A DNA stretch of 64,000 bases from Tretioscincus oriximinensis (GCA_022410635.1 JAJVDF010000365.1:236871-300870); one strand, 5' to 3'; shown: positions 23,150-35,744, counted from the first letter of the stretch. The notes: generated by a model from the letters alone, not told the origin. Numbers and translations: made by a program.

Positions 23150-23600
23150 AGGGTTCAAAGCACTTTATTAATATTTGTACAATAAAACAAAATATTATTT
23201 TACAGTATTTCAAATACTTTCCCTCTTTTTATCATATTCAATGTTCACTGGAGGGGCTCACATCTGGAAAATCTTTCTTAATTTCATTGCTTCTCTCCTT
23301 AATTTTGCCCCTATTTTTTCTTTAACTATCATCCAGTTTTGTTTACATTCTCTTATTTTCTGAATATTTTCCGAATTCTTAATTTTTCAATTAGATATTT
23401 AGAAGCAGTCACATTAATTATATAACCATACATTTTCTGGATTGTCCATACAGCACTGTCTTTCCAACCGCTCAATAGATGTGGAGATGGGCTTTGATCA
23501 ATTGTATAAGTTAGCAATGCTTCAGCCATTTTAGCCTCAGCTTTGCATTGAATCGTTATTGCAGTGCATATGCAGGCATTTGGTAAAAGCAAACTATGCT
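23150..23600 (-). mobile_element. L1-like ORF2 C-terminal fragment, minus strand
   Basis: The minus strand encodes G-W-K-D-S-A-V-W-T-I-Q-K-M-Y-G-Y and K-Y-L-I-E-K-L-R, resembling W-K-N-S-T-I-W-T-I-Q-E-W in the insertion at 10732-11443. Decayed. Confidence 0.6.
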
Positions 23601-23765
23601 GTGTCCATATTGGATTTCATATTGTAAAATGTATCGAGGACATACTCCGTTTTTACAGCAGTTTGTTGATAACTGGGGTGAATTCTAAGTCATTGAAAAC
23701 AGTGAGTGTGACCTTAGAGATAACCCGATACTACAATGGAAGGGAGAATATTTACCCTCTCTAGG

Positions 23766-24190
23766 ACTGCCATATGTCCCGGAAAGCCGGGATTGTCCCG
23801 GATTTGGGGACAGGAATATTGTCCTGTCCAGGTTTACTAAAATTAAGTGAAAATCCCGGATTTCTACATTCTCCGATGCCGCATCTGGGATTGTAAAAAT
23901 CCGGGATTTTAAGGCAAAGTCAACGGGGCGGACGCCAGCAAGAGCAATCCTTCCTGGATCCTGGAAAGACCCATGTAGCTGCTATTGTGCAGGAGGCGGG
24001 GTTTCGCGACTGCTATAAGGCAGAGCGCACCTCCTCGCAGCCTTTGCTGAGTGCAGAGGAAAGACGCTTGGGTGTTTTGATGGGGGATCAGAGCTTTTGT
24101 GCAGCTCTGTTCTGCCCGTCTCACCATAGTGTGTGTGTGTGCACGCCCCATCCCCATCCCAGTTTTGTACTGTTAGATTAAGGCAACCCT
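23766..24190. mobile_element. DNA element related to 20694-21275
   Basis: actgccatatgtcccggaaa at the left, aaaaatccgggattttaagg inside, and aaggcaaccctaa at the right match the earlier copy. Confidence 0.5.
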
Positions 24191-24985
24191 AACCCTCTCA
24201 AATATGGCTATGTGGTTATGGGCCAAGACTAAACCTCAGAGATGCATTCTCCTTGGGATGGAGTGACATGGCTATGCTTGCATCATACGTGGTTGTAATA
24301 TGATTTGCTTGTTCTATTCTTCCGTTTTAATAAAAAATGGTGGCTGAGGAAAAAACTCAGGTTGGGCCTGAGAGACCAGGCTCCTCTCCTCCCCATCTAG
24401 AAAAATTCAGATGTAGTCATGATGTTTACTACAACTAGAATTATCTGAGCACAAATGGTTATCTTATCTATCTTATTCCTTATATCCATAGGCATGCTAT
24501 TTTCCAAATCTCCGTGCAGTAAAGCCATTTTAATACGTATATCATTTTATTTATTCTTCCACTTTCCCCCAATATTCCTTCACCTTTATTCCCATAGCAT
24601 ATGTATAAAAGTACCCCTTTGCTGACAGTGATGGTACATTGAGAATCATATGTGATCACTGTGCTGGTGTTCTGTATCATTTGTGCAGTATTTTCCTTCT
24701 TGTCTCATTCATACAATTGTTTTTGCTTTCTTTTATCCTTTTAATCTCCCACTTTTCCCTTTTTACATCTATATCCAAGCTCCATGTACCATATAATTCC
24801 TCTTCTACTTTTTGTTTTACTGACATCATACGTCGTATATCTACAGCTCCTTCTATTTCCTTTTCTTCAATAACCTCACAAGGTTATTGTTGGAAAAAAA
24901 CAATGTAGATGAAAATTGTGCAATGAACTTTTAGCTCTGTGCTGTGGTTGTGTTGTCATTAGGTACCAACGATGTTTCAGAGATC
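24191..24985. other. AT-rich intergenic stretch
   Basis: Pyrimidine-rich sequence (24640-24880) resembling parts of 60430-60620, perhaps an old LINE relic. No gene seen. Confidence 0.35.
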
Positions 24986-24989
24986 TAAG

Positions 24990-25118
24990 TTAGGAACATA
25001 GGGGCATAAGAAGAGCCATCCTGGATCAGGCCACAACCCATCTAGTCCAGCATTCTGTCTCACACAGAGCCTCACCAGATGCAGTAGGGGAGTCCGAACA
25101 GAGGAAAGCAAAATATGC
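24990..25118 (-). mobile_element. LINE 3' end fragment
   Basis: gaacataggggcataagaag, ctggatcaggccacaaccc and gaggaaagcaaaatatgc: the family's 3' end in reverse, cut by the MITE that follows. Confidence 0.75.
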
Positions 25119-25123
25119 AGATA

Positions 25124-25513
25124 GGCTGACCAGATGACCCCCTTTTGGGAGGTGGGTGGGGGTGGTTTGGGGTTGTCTAGCCCTCCCTCTCAGGGAAGAG
25201 TGATTTCCCCGTTTTTTCCTGAGGAGAAATTTTTAAAAAAAATAAATTCACTGCACCACCACTAGGGGGCTCTGGCAACCGGGACTAGTTCCTGAAGGCA
25301 CCTCCCCCTCACTAAAAAAAAATAAAAATGTAAATTTCTCACATACCACAAAAAATTCTCATGGACTTCAATAAATTATCGCATGCTTCAGAGATTTCGT
25401 GGGTGGGGATTTTGGAGGGATATTCATGTTGGGGTGATTTGCATATGCATGAATATGCAAATTAGCATGAATATTAATTACCCCAATTTGGGCTTCAGAA
25501 AATCTGGACAGTC
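25124..25513. mobile_element. Long variant of the GGCTGACC MITE
   Basis: Left TA then ggctgaccagatgacccc; the right end, reversed, reads GACTGTCCAGATT, then TA. The interior has ccactagggggctctggc and gcatatgcatgaatatgc. Same type as 47576-48124 in the opposite direction. Confidence 0.65.
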
Positions 25514-25515
25514 TA

Positions 25516-25690
25516 GTGAAGAGGATTGAGCGCCTTTTAATGGCCTTAGCTTCAGGCAACCTAGCTGTTCGAAAGCAAGAAATTGCAAGTCCATTAATAG
25601 GTACCATCACAATGTAGTGGGGAAGATAGCTTGTAAGCCCCTCTGTAAGTGAGAAGGGCAGGGTATATAACCCCAATTCTTCATCTTCTT
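25516..25690 (+). repeat. SINE fragment, family A variant
   Basis: ttgagcgccttttaatgg, ctgttcgaaagcaag and ccaattcttcatcttctt; the head is missing. Confidence 0.65.
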
Positions 25691-25851
25691 CATATAGAGC
25701 GGCCCGGCATTCTTCTTTGGAAATGCATTTGAACATGAACAACCAGTCCTTTGGTGGAATTGTCTAAATAGGAACATAGGAACATCAGAGGAGCCCTGCT
25801 AAATGGGGCCACAACCCATCTACTCCAGCACTAAGTCAAGTGTAAGACTCA

Positions 25852-26001
25852 GGCTGCATCCCCACATCACTGATTTATTCCTTTATAGATGGATATTGCG
25901 CCATAAAGCCTGTGGCCTGATTTATTCCATAGTATCCATATTTTATTGTGGAATATCCAGTGATATTTGAATAAATAAGGGATGTGTGGATGCAGCCTGT
26001 G
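25852..26001. mobile_element. Palindromic MITE with CAGGCTGCATCC ends
   Basis: The left end caggctgcatccccac mirrors the right end gtgtggatgcagcctg, with tttattcc/ggaatat motifs inside. Confidence 0.75.
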
Positions 26002-26139
26002 TGGAACATGGGGGCCCAAAGGAAGGTCGTGGGGTAGAAGAAATTGAGCGCTAATTTACGCTTCCAGGACCTTGTTTCTTCAGATCTCAGACCTGCCATC
26101 TATACGGGGGGGAACCAGTCACATTTTTTGCCCTAGCAC

Positions 26140-26451
26140 GTGAATGGCCGGCCCTTATCCCGAGATTTGTAGCCCAGAATAAGACGGAATGCGAATCCGC
26201 CCACTAAGGAAAGTTTCAGCCTAAGACCAGCTAAGAAGGCGCCCTTGAGGGCCACCCTGGGCCCCTCCCCACTTGGCTTCGTCCCTGCCGATGACCATAC
26301 ACATACACATAACCGGCCTTTGTTACGTGTCCAGGCGCCCCTGGGCTCGGGAAGGCGTCGCGTCTCCTCCACGGAGCCCCCCCAAGTCCAAATCCTGCGC
26401 CAACAGAGACGCCCAGGGGTCCTTTGCGAGTCCTTTGAGCGCCACCCCAAC
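26140..26451 (+). promoter_or_regulatory. Conserved upstream block of gene 3
   Basis: Matches gene 1: tagCACGTGaatgg (E-box), cccttatcccgaga, CCCAGAATAAG, CGGCCTTTGTTACGTGTCC and CGTCGCGTCTCCTCC before the leader exon. Confidence 0.5.
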
Positions 26452-29400
26452 ATGGGGATCTTCTTGGGTGCCCCGTTCCTGGCAGGTGAGGGGGATATCG
26501 GGGTCCCACTGGGGCCAGGAAATTAAGGAGGGGGTACAGCATGGCGTGTCCTTCGGAGGCCCCCCCAAAACACACACACTAACCCTTGAAGGGATAGGCA
26601 TTTGCATCCAATCTCCCTTTCCCAGGTGCCTAAAGATCCTGTCCCCACTGAGCCCAAGGCTGCACCCCCTCATCACTTCATTTTTGTGATTGGTATGAAA
26701 TAACAATAAAATTCACCTGTTCTTGGGGAAGGGGGGGGAGGAGATTTATATCCCATCCTTCACCGTTAGTCCCAGGGCGGGTAACAAAAGATTAAGAATG
26801 TTGATTTTTATCATTAATAAAACCCTCACAAAGGCTGCATCACCACATCAGTCATTTATTCCGCTGTAATTGGATATTCCATAATAATATTAAGAATTGG
26901 GTTCTTATACCCCGCTTTTCTCACCTTTCAAAGGGACTCAAAGCGGCTTACAAGGGTATTTTTGCCGGAAGGCTGACATTCTATCTCCCCCACCAAGCTG
27001 TGGTGGTTCCCATGTATCTACTTGCAGTCAGTTGCAATTTCTTGCAATTCTTGCTTTTGAATAGCTGGGTTGGCTGGAGCTACAGGCTAGTGGAAGGTGC
27101 TCAGCCCTCCCCATGTCCCACACAGGGCTTCGAAGCCCCATCTCCCAGCTGAGAGACGGATTCATTAGTGACTGAAGCATGGATATTCTAGAACAAACCA
27201 GTCCACACAATCTGGAATATCCAAACATAGTGGAATAAATAAGTGATGCTGCCTTATTCTGGGATATATCCTGGAATAGGAGCCTGCCATCTATATGCTA
27301 GTGTAGATTATGGCAGGGCTCAAATGGGGCCTGCCATAGTCTATACTGGCATGTGGATTGCGAAGCTCTCACCTGAGATATAACCCAGAATAAGGCTCAG
27401 TGGGCGAAGGGCCAAATTGACTTACCAAACTCCACCCCACCTGAGAAAAGCCATGAGCAATTTCGAAAGAAAGTATCCCAGAAACATGGATGAAGCCCTT
27501 TCTGCTTTGGAAGGGATCCTACTCGGGATTTATCTCAGAATGAATGGGATAGATGTAAACAATAACAAAATGTCAGCTTCCTGTTTCTCTACTTCGGGGA
27601 AGAATTTCTGTTTCCCGTTCTATAGATTTAAGTTGTGTTCCTGCCTGCTTTTCTACACCATTTTCTTCAGAATGGCAAGGGCATATTATAAAAGCTTGGA
27701 TACCCGGCAGCTTCATGAAGTTGGCAGTATCAGCAGCAGCTCAAATGTAAAAAAAGTGAAATAGAGCTGTTGTATTGTGCTTTCAGCAGGGCATGCTGGG
27801 AAGTGAAGTCCAAGCAGCAAGCAGGCTCTTAAACCCAGCCTGCGTGGAGCTCTGCCCTCTAGACTACAGCTCCCAGATTGCTCCACAGCCCCTGGGAGGG
27901 GGGAGGCCTTTTGAGCCAATCGATGCCCAGTACTGTCCACAAGAAACATTTTTGCTGCTTACAGAAAGTTGGCTGGGGGACTATAGAGTCCTGAATTGGG
28001 ATGTAGATGGCAGATCCTTAATTTCCAATATATAATCTAGAAGATGATTCAGGACAGAAAAAAAGGTTATCAGAGTTTATCTCTCATAACAAATAATATA
28101 ACCGGGGGGAGGAATTACTGCAAATATTGAAAACAAGCTGCAAGAGGAACAAGAACAACAACAGAGACATTTCAAGGGAGTTGAAAGCAGGTGAAGAGGT
28201 TTTGCTTTCTGCTCTTGAGACGCACAAAAACAACTAGGGGGAGGCAGAAGAGTGGACTAGATGGGCTACAGCCTGATCCAACATATCTGGCACCGCAGAC
28301 ATTCGAAATGGTGAAAATAAAATTACTTTTCCACACCCATTAAAGGTGCAAAGTTCTATTCTATCCTTTCCCCCTCGAGGTGCATCAGTCCCCATCTCTG
28401 TGCACATTCAGAAAACGCTTGAAGACCTCTGTGGCCTGGCCTTTGGCTGAGAACTGCTGTCCCTTCCTTATTTTTTAGATGTGGCTGTTTTTAACATGTG
28501 AATTGCGTTTTATTGTTAACCGCCCTGAGACCTTCAGGTATAGAGTGGCATAGAAATGTAAATAAATAAATAAATAAAATAAATAAACCCTAACCCTATC
28601 AAGCTTCAAAATGGCTGCTTGCAAATCCAGAGTTGCTCTTCATAACACCCCACCCACCTTTTAATGAGACTAAAAAGTCTTTTTCTTTTCTCTCACAACT
28701 GCAGTTTCCATTCTCAGTTCCTGTTTCCTGCAATCTCCAGGCCAGGTCCAAATCATTTCTATTATGGTGGATCCACCAAACCCAAAGGTTGGACAGGAGG
28801 TCACCTTAAGACCCGAACGGATGGTCGAACAGTTGTTTGTGTGCAGCTGGTACCGAGGGCAGATAACGGATCTGAGTGAGCTTATTTCAAGTTTCTACCC
28901 TTCCGCTCCTGGGGAACGCCCAAAAGGACGTGCCTACACTGGGCTCGAGACCGTTGACTCAAATTGCTCTCTTCACATCAGCCGTCTATTAACAAATCAC
29001 TCTGGAATTTACGTACTACAGTACACGGCACCTATGATGCTGCAGAAAGGCATTGCTTCCTTCCAAACCATAGGTATGGTATCTTTAAAATGGTAAAACA
29101 CCAAACCCCTTCTGGTAACCAGATTTTTCTCCACTGCAGAGACCCAGAGGGTTTTTTGTTTGCAAACCTCATTCCAAATATAGTTATTATCCACGGGAGA
29201 GGAGAACAAAATCTACCTCCCTAAGTTTAAATTCAGGGGGTCTAACAAGAAAAAGATATGCAGCATGAGTTTCTGTCTAGGCTGACCAGATGACCACTTT
29301 TATGGGGGGGGGGTTGGATACCCGGTTTTGGGGTGCCTCCTGTTTTTTGCTGAGGAAAGATTTTTTCAAAAAAAGAAAGTTTTGAGGAAAATGTTTTTTA

Positions 29401-32400
29401 ATTTTTTTTCCTCAGCAAAAACCGGGAGGCACCACAAAACCAGGTTTTCAAACCTCCCTCCCCCCAAAAGGGGTAATCTGGTCAGCCTACACGGGTCTAC
29501 TACTTCACGATGGTTCAAGAAGAAGAAGAACTGGGTTTTTATGTTCCCCTTTTCTCACCTAAAGTGACTCAAAGGGCCTTATAAAGTTATTTTCCGCCCA
29601 AAGGCTGACATTCTATCTTCCCCACCAGGCTGTGGTAGTTCCCATTTATCTAGTCGCAGTCAGTTGCAATTTTTTGCAATTCTTGCTTTCAAATAGTTGG
29701 GTTGGCTAGAGCTATAGGCTAGTAGAAGAAGAAGAAGAAGAAGAAGAANNNNNNNNNNNNNNNNNNNNNNNNNNNNNNNNNNNNNNNNNNNNNNNNNNNN
29801 NNNNNNNNNNNNNNNNNNNNNNNNNNNNNNNNNNNNNNNNNNNNNNNNNNNNNNNNNNNNNNNNNNNNNNNNNNNNNNNNNNNNNNNNNNNNNNNNNNNN
29901 NNNNNNNNNNNNNNNNNNNNNNNNNNNNNNNNNNNNNNNNNNNNNNNNNNNNNNNNNNNNNNNNNNNNNNNNNNNNNNNNNNNNNNNNNNNNNNNNNNNN
30001 NNNNNNNNNNNNNNNNNNNNNNNNNNNNNNNNNNNNNNNNNNNNNNNNNNNNNNNNNNNNNNNNNNNNNNNNNNNNNNNNNNNNNNNNNNNNNNNNNNNN
30101 NNNNNNNNNNNNNNNNNNNNNNNNNNNNNNNNNNNNNNNNNNNNNNNNNNNNNNNNNNNNNNNNNNNNNNNNNNNNNNNNNNNNNNNNNNNNNNNNNNNN
30201 NNNNNNNNNNNNNNNNNNNNNNNNNNNNNNNNNNNNNNNNNNNNNNNNNNNNNNNNNNNNNNNNNNNNNNNNNNNNNNNNNNNNNNNNNNNNNNNNNNNN
30301 NNNNNNNNNNNNNNNNNNNNNNNNNNNNNNNNNNNNNNNNNNNNNNNNNNNNNNNNNNNNNNNNNNNNNNNNNNNNNNNNNNNNNNNNNNNNNNNNNNNN
30401 NNNNNNNNNNNNNNNNNNTCACAGCATAGAATCTCACTTGTCAGAACCAGACAGAATGGCAAAACACAGAACCTACCGTAATAGTATAAATGGAGTGAAT
30501 CAAAAACTGGTGCACTGATAAAACAGGATTATCAATAAAAACCGAAATAAGCAAGTACTGTTATGGATGTAGTCTTTCTAAGGTGCTTCAGATGCTTCAG
30601 AAACTTGTTTACAAAAGATCACGCTGCCTACCCTTTTTATGGCTAGTCCCTAGGATGCTTGGAGCCTTGTTAGAAATTCTAAAGCCAGACTGAATTGGCC
30701 ACATCTTTGAAGGTAGGCAGCATGAGCTTTCGTAGACAAGCCTTCTTCTTCAAATGCTAGGGAACAACTGCCTAGAGCAGACCTGAGCAAGGGGCGGCCC
30801 GAGGGCCACATGCGGCCCTCCTACTGTCTCTGACGGGCCCGCCCCTCTTAGCTCAGAGTTATATACAGTAATGGGTAGAACTGAGTTAACTATATTAATC
30901 CGGCCCTCTAAAACCACCCCAATTTCTCATGCGGCCCCTTGGGAAAAATTAATTGCCCACCCCTGGCTAGAGCAAGCTGAGTGCTAGAAATGACAACAGA
31001 AATGTAAATGTGGGTGATTTATCAGGTCACGTAGAGCTCGAATAAAACGGTTAATCCTTCCAAGTGGAAGGCAGAGTCTGATAGTTCACTGCCACATCCT
31101 CGGTTCAGATTCTTTTTGAATTGTACATTTTCGGGCAAACCATGAGAAACACACAGTTTGCTACGAACCGTGATCAAACCAAAGCAGTTTGGCACGTCTA
31201 TAACACGAACACAAGTTCGGTTCCCAAGGAAGTTTAGTTCTCAAAACGAACTTGAGAACCCATGATCATATCCGATGCCTTGTCCCATGAAGAGCCCAAA
31301 CTTTTGTGTGTTGCAGTGTTATCAGGGAAGAGGGCAAAAATATATATGCCCGTAGGTCTTATATGAGCTGATGTGGGTGAAAAATGGTACTCGTGCGTTA
31401 TCGTTCTTCAGATGTTCCAATTCTTCATGTGTTCCAGGGGAAGTTCCTCAGGGTACGCCTAAGAGTCTACAACTCTCTCAGCAACAAATTGCGGGTGTTT
31501 CATTTGGAGTCATCTTTTTATTGACATTTGTTGCGGGATTGGTTTATGCTTTATATGTCAGGTAAGCCTTCCCACGCATAGTTTACACAGTAATTTATTA
31601 TTCCCTTAGCTTAGCTGCCTATTGTCTTTGAAGGCCCTGCCCACTTACAGACCATGCAGCCTGCTACCTACCACCACCTCTTCTGGAAGTCAATTCCACA
31701 TCCAAAGTCCCTCTGGGTGGAAAAAAAATAATTCCCTTGTCTGTCCTAACTCTCCTAGCTTCAAAGAATGTCCCCAGGTGCTAAGGTTGTGTGAAATCTT
31801 TGCATGGTTTTATACACTTCCATCAGTTCTCCTCTTAAATGCCATTTTCAAGGCTGGAGAGACCTAGACATCGCAGCCTGATTTTCTCAGAGACTTTTTT
31901 CCAGCCCTTTGATCATTCGCGTAGCCCTCATTTGCATCTTTTCTGGAAGAGGTTGGTGGAGTATCGAGAGACAATTAAAATTTCTCTGCTTTTTTTGATG
32001 ATCATGATGACAAGCTTGGTACCAGACTGTACTTTTTGCTCGAGGAATAGTTGTAAGTAGTTAGTATTAACAAATTAACAGGTTAACTGGTATGAAGAAA
32101 TCGGAAAAATCAAGGTGAATGAATTTCTTGTGATAATGGAATCCCGATCAGAGGAGGTGAATCCACAAAGTAACATTTTAAATATTTGGGGACCACGAGA
32201 AACTATTTTATTTATTTATTTGTACTTACTGGTATATCCCGCCCTATACCCAGGGTCTCAGGGCGGCCAACCATAAGGTGGCACACATAGCTTTTGTTGC
32301 TTTCTCTACAACAGACACCCTGTGAAGTAGGTGGGGCTGAGAGAGTTCTAAATAACTGTGACTGGCCCAAGGTCACCCAGCTGGCTTTCATGGAGGAGTG

Positions 32401-34114
32401 GGGAATCGAACTGGGAGACTACCAGATAAGAGTCCCACACTCTAACCACTTACACCAAACTGGCTCTGTCAGTTTAATTAATAAATATCCGTTGTATAGG
32501 CACTGTTGTATATTTACACTCATGTATTTTTACACTGTTGTATTTTAATCTGCTTTATCATTTTTGATTGTGATCTGCCCAAAGATCTTTGGGTATAAGA
32601 TGAAATGTAAACATAAATAAACAAACAAACAAACAAATACCTTTAACCAAGATTCTTTGAACAGTCTTTCCAAGCCCTTCATGAACATACTAGTAAAGAG
32701 GTTACAGATCTGCATTATCTGCATGGCACTAATGGTAATTTGAACCAGATCTACGTTAAGAGTCCTCTAATCAAAAATAGTTACAGGGTTCTTCCCTTTT
32801 ACGACCCTAAATCACTATTTCTTTTAAGGTCTGGAAAAGAGCATTCGCGATTGCACTTCACCCCTACTTCCCTCCCTGCTCCGAATATTATCTAGCAATC
32901 TTGTCAGATGACAAGCCTCATGAGGCATTGCTGCACTTGCCTTCCTACAATTCCCAGCATTCTCTGCAAGCCACTGAGAGACAGTGAACATTTTACACGT
33001 CGCCCCAAGATCCTGCAAGATTTGCGATGTTCACATTGCTGAATGTCTCCATTAAGTTTTTTTCTGATTTTACAAATGGCTGCTGTGGGATTGGACAAAT
33101 TCTGAATATGCATCTCTTAAACCTTGAGTTACTATATACTCCGATTTTTTCAGAGCGACCCAGGAAATTGGGTATGGAGCAGACCCTATTCCAGACCCAG
33201 GACCTTCTTCCTCTTCCCTCCCCTCCTTAGCATCTGGGCTCTCCATCTGTGCATCTGTAGAAACATAAGGAGATACCAGTCTAATTTCAGGCCATGCACT
33301 GCTTACATTTGGTTTGTATGCAAGTCAAGCAATCCTGAGTGAACCACCCTTGGTTTTGTTAAGGTTCCTTTAGTCCAGCCGATCCCTCTTTACTCAGATT
33401 CGATTGAAAGATTTCTCCAAAGCCATCTATGGATAGAAGAAATGTAACTCTCTAGTAGCTGCTTCACTGCAAAGCCCTCGTTGTAATATGTAGATTTAGG
33501 ACAATATTGGGTCCAAACTGTGCTAAAGAGCTTCAGTATCAATGAAAGGTCTGGTTCAAAGTAATATTTTTGCTTTGGATCCATTCTGGTACAAAATCAT
33601 GCATGGGACGGACAGGGTGAACAGAGAAAAAATGTTTTCTCTATCACACAACACAAGGACCAGAGGGCACTCCTTGAAAGTGATGGGAAGAAAAGTGAGA
33701 ACAGACAAAGGAAAGTATTTTTTCACCCAGAGGGTCATCGGCCTGTGGAATCTGCTTCCTGAAGAGGTAGTGGTAGCTAACAGCTTGGATAGTTTCAAGA
33801 CAGGACTAGACAGGTTTATGGACACCAAGGGTATAAATGGNTACTAGGATGGATGTCTGGATGTTGCCTCCGGGATGGAGCAACANGCAGGACTCCTGAN
33901 ATACCATTTGCAGGGAGTCATGAACAGGAGCATATTTTGCTTTCCTCTATTCAGACTGCTCAGGTGCATCTGGTAGGCCTCTGTGGGACACAGAATGCTG
34001 GACTTGATGGGCTGTGGCCTGATCCAGTATGGCTCTTCTTATGTTCTTATGTTCTAATGGTTTTAATTCTTATCTTTCTTTCTCAGGAAGAAAAGTGGAA
34101 GTCCAATTCCTTAA
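26452..34114 (+). CDS. Gene 3: CEACAM-like single-IgV transmembrane protein, 184 aa
   Basis: Coding exons are 26452-26485, 28705-29073, 31438-31561 and 34087-34114, GT/AG throughout. The leader starts M-G-I-F-L-G-A-P-F-L-A and continues S-I-L-S-S-C-F-L. The V-set domain shows P-P-N-P-K-V-G, C-S-W-Y-R-G, G-R-A-Y-T-G-L-E and N-H-S-G-I-Y. Cysteine codons lie at 28842 and 28965 (41 codons apart); sequons NCS and NHS. Exon 3 gives a stalk rich in S and Q, then a TM helix ending Y-A-L-Y-V-R. The tail is K-K-S-G-S-P-I-P. The poly(A) signal is AATAAA 34210-34215. A 670-base N gap lies in intron 2, so an extra exon there cannot be excluded, though the phases already join. Confidence 0.77.
26831..27250. 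mobile_element. GGCTGCATC-ended MITE split by a family A SINE
   Basis: Left end aggctgcatcaccacatcag; right part tccacacaatctggaatatcc ... aagtgatgctgcc. A minus-strand SINE (about 26891-27176) sits between them. Confidence 0.6.
27540..27985 (+). repeat. Repeat X
   Basis: gatgtaaacaataacaaaatg, aagcttggatacccggcagc, gtgaaatagagctgttg, cacaagaaacatttttgctg. Intron 1 of gene 3. Confidence 0.6.
28340..28585 (+). mobile_element. L2-like LINE 3' end
   Basis: cttgaagacctctgtggcc, tggcctttggctgagaac, ccctgagaccttcaggtata and an AAATAAATAA tail match the end of the element at 62740-63910. Confidence 0.7.
29280..29487. mobile_element. GGCTGACC-ended palindromic MITE, copy 3
   Basis: TA flanks at 29278-29279 and 29488-29489; inverted arms with an A/T-rich centre. 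Intron 2 of gene 3. Confidence 0.85.
29518..29748 (-). repeat. tRNA-derived SINE, family A, running into the gap
   Basis: gaagaagaactgggttttta through ttggctagagctataggc, then a (gaa)n run that stops at the N gap. Confidence 0.8.
29749..30418. other. Assembly gap (670 N)
   Basis: Runs of N; the content is unknown. It begins in a GAA repeat, a likely cause of the break. Confidence 0.99.
30780..30966. mobile_element. hAT-like non-autonomous element
   Basis: CTAGAGCA occurs at 30772-30779 and 30967-30974, an 8 bp duplication. The right end reversed reads CCAGGGGTGGGCAA; the left starts GACCTGAGCAAGGGG. PLE-like fragments (gcatgagctttcgtagacaa) lie just before it at 30580-30770. Confidence 0.6.
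31655..31960 (-). mobile_element. LINE 3' fragment, minus strand
   Basis: accaccacctcttctggaag, ccctctgggtgga and cctagacatcgcagcctgat match the minus-strand LINE copies. Intron 3 of gene 3. Confidence 0.7.
32195..32467 (-). repeat. tRNA-derived SINE, family B, with LINE-like tail
   Basis: In reverse: tail tttatttatttgtac and ccctatacccagggtctcag, body cacagacaccctgtg-like, B box gaatcgaactggg, head ctctaaccacttacacc. Confidence 0.75.
32640..33585. other. Unassigned intron 3 sequence of gene 3
   Basis: Mostly unique by eye. 33310-33370 (gcaagtcaagcaatcctgag ... aaggttcctttagtcc) resembles 7505-7560 in gene 1 intron 3, so it is intron sequence shared by the paralogues. Confidence 0.4.
33590..34065 (+). 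mobile_element. CR1/L2-type LINE 3' end
   Basis: N-R-E-K-M-F-S-L-S-H-N-T-R-T-R-G, then F-F-T-Q-R-V-I-G-L-W-N-L-L-P-E-E, ending cttcttatgttcttatgttc. Ends about 20 bases before the gene 3 tail exon; a few N positions occur. Confidence 0.85.
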
Positions 34115-34289
34115 TCATGGCAACAGAGCTTTTGAGATGAAACCAGAACCATCCAGCCTCTGGACAAAATGAATATCATTTCATCGGAAATAAAAAAGAC
34201 TCTGTTAGGAATAAATGCCACCCACAGTCTCTTTAGAGCAAACCAAGCTTTCACCCCCTTTTCCTTATTTAAATTGCAAAGTATAACAA

Positions 34290-35720
34290 CTAGCGGATAA
34301 AGGGCATACAGTTGATATTGTCTATCTTTCAGAAGGCATTTGATAAAGTCCCTCACCAAAGGCTCCTAAAAAGCTCTGAATAAAAGGACAGGTGTTATCT
34401 TGGCTGAAAGACAGAAAACAGAGGGTAATATATAAATGGACAATTCTCTGGGTGGAAGAGGTGAGAAGTGGAGTTCCCCAGAGTTCAGTACTGGGACCTG
34501 TGCTTTTTAATATATTCATAAATGATATACAGGATGCTTCAAAAAATGTGTACACACTTTGAACTTCCATAGAAAATGTATTTACTGTTCTACAAAGTTA
34601 AATTTCAGGAAATTAGAAAGCTTATAGTCCAATGTAAATAAAATGTAAATAACAAATGTTAATACTGTTCAAATCGGGAAATCCTGAAATTTAACTTTGT
34701 AGAACAGTAAATAAATTTTCTATGGAAGTTCAAAGCGTGTATACATTTTTTGAAGCACCCTGTATATGCTAAAGTACATAGTGAGATAGCCAGGTTTGCT
34801 GATGACCCTAAACTGTTCAGGGTAGTGAAAACTGAAAGTGATCTCTTGAAATTGGGTGAGTGGACAACAAAGTGGCAAATGCACTTCAACTTAAGCAAGT
34901 GCAAAGTCCTGCACACTGGGGCAAAGAACCCCAATTGCTCCTACCTACTGATGGGAACTGAGCTTTCTGTGACTGAATAGGAAAGGGATCTTAAGGGGTT
35001 GCTGGACAGCTCAATAAGGTGTCAATCCAGAGTGCTGCAGCAGAAAAAAGCAAATTCAGTGTTGGGGATAATTAGAAAGGGAATCAAAAATACTGTACAT
35101 CAGGAATTTACAAATCTGTAGTGAAGCCACATTTTAAATGCTGTGAAACATTTCTGGTTTCCACATCTTAGAAAAGAGATTGTGGAAGTGGAGAAGGTGC
35201 AAAAAAGAGCAACAAGAATGATCAAGGGGGTTGGAACATCTCCCTTATGAAACCAGATTGAACGTCTGGGCCTCTTTAGCATTGGAAAATGGTGTTTAAG
35301 AGGTGATATGATGGACGCATGGGATGGACCAGGGACAAGGTGAATAGAGATAAATTATTTTGTCTATCACACAACACTAGGACCAGGAGGCATTCCTTGA
35401 AACTGATGGGCAGAAAAGTTAGGACACACAAGGGAAAGAATTTTTTGACCCAGAGGGTCTGTGGAATTTACTTGCAGAATAGGTGGTGGTAGCTTGCAGC
35501 CTAGATAGTTTTAAGACAGGTTCATGGAAGCCAAGGATATAAATAACTATTAGGATGGATCTCTTGATGGTTCCTATGGGATAGAGAAATGTCAGGATTC
35601 CTGAAATACCATTTGCAGGGTGTCGAGAAGTGTTCAGGATTATTTTTCTGGTACAGACTACCAAGATGCAATTGGTGGGTCGCTTTATAAGACCGAATGC
35701 TGAACTATATAAGCTCTAGA
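34290..35720 (+). mobile_element. CR1/L2-type LINE fragment interrupted by a MITE
   Basis: From gttgatattgtctatctt and a decayed F-Q-K-A-F-D-K-V-P pattern, through tctggg...gagttccccagag (RT motif region), then after the MITE H-S-E-I-A-R-F-A-D-D-P-K-L-F, and on to the C-terminal part. Frames are broken. Confidence 0.8.
34530..34762. mobile_element. Mariner-type MITE nested in a LINE
   Basis: Starts CAGGATGCTTCAAAAAATG and ends CATTTTTTGAAGCACCCTG, with TA on each side and long inverted arms (gaacttccatagaaaatg / ttctatggaagttc). A second copy lies at 40914-41122. Confidence 0.8.
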
Positions 35721-35744
35721 CTAATTCAGCAGGGCGCTTCAGAG

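Noticed and set aside
29712..30462. Frames spanning the N gap
   Set aside because: The residues are unknown; the frames exist only because N does not form stops.
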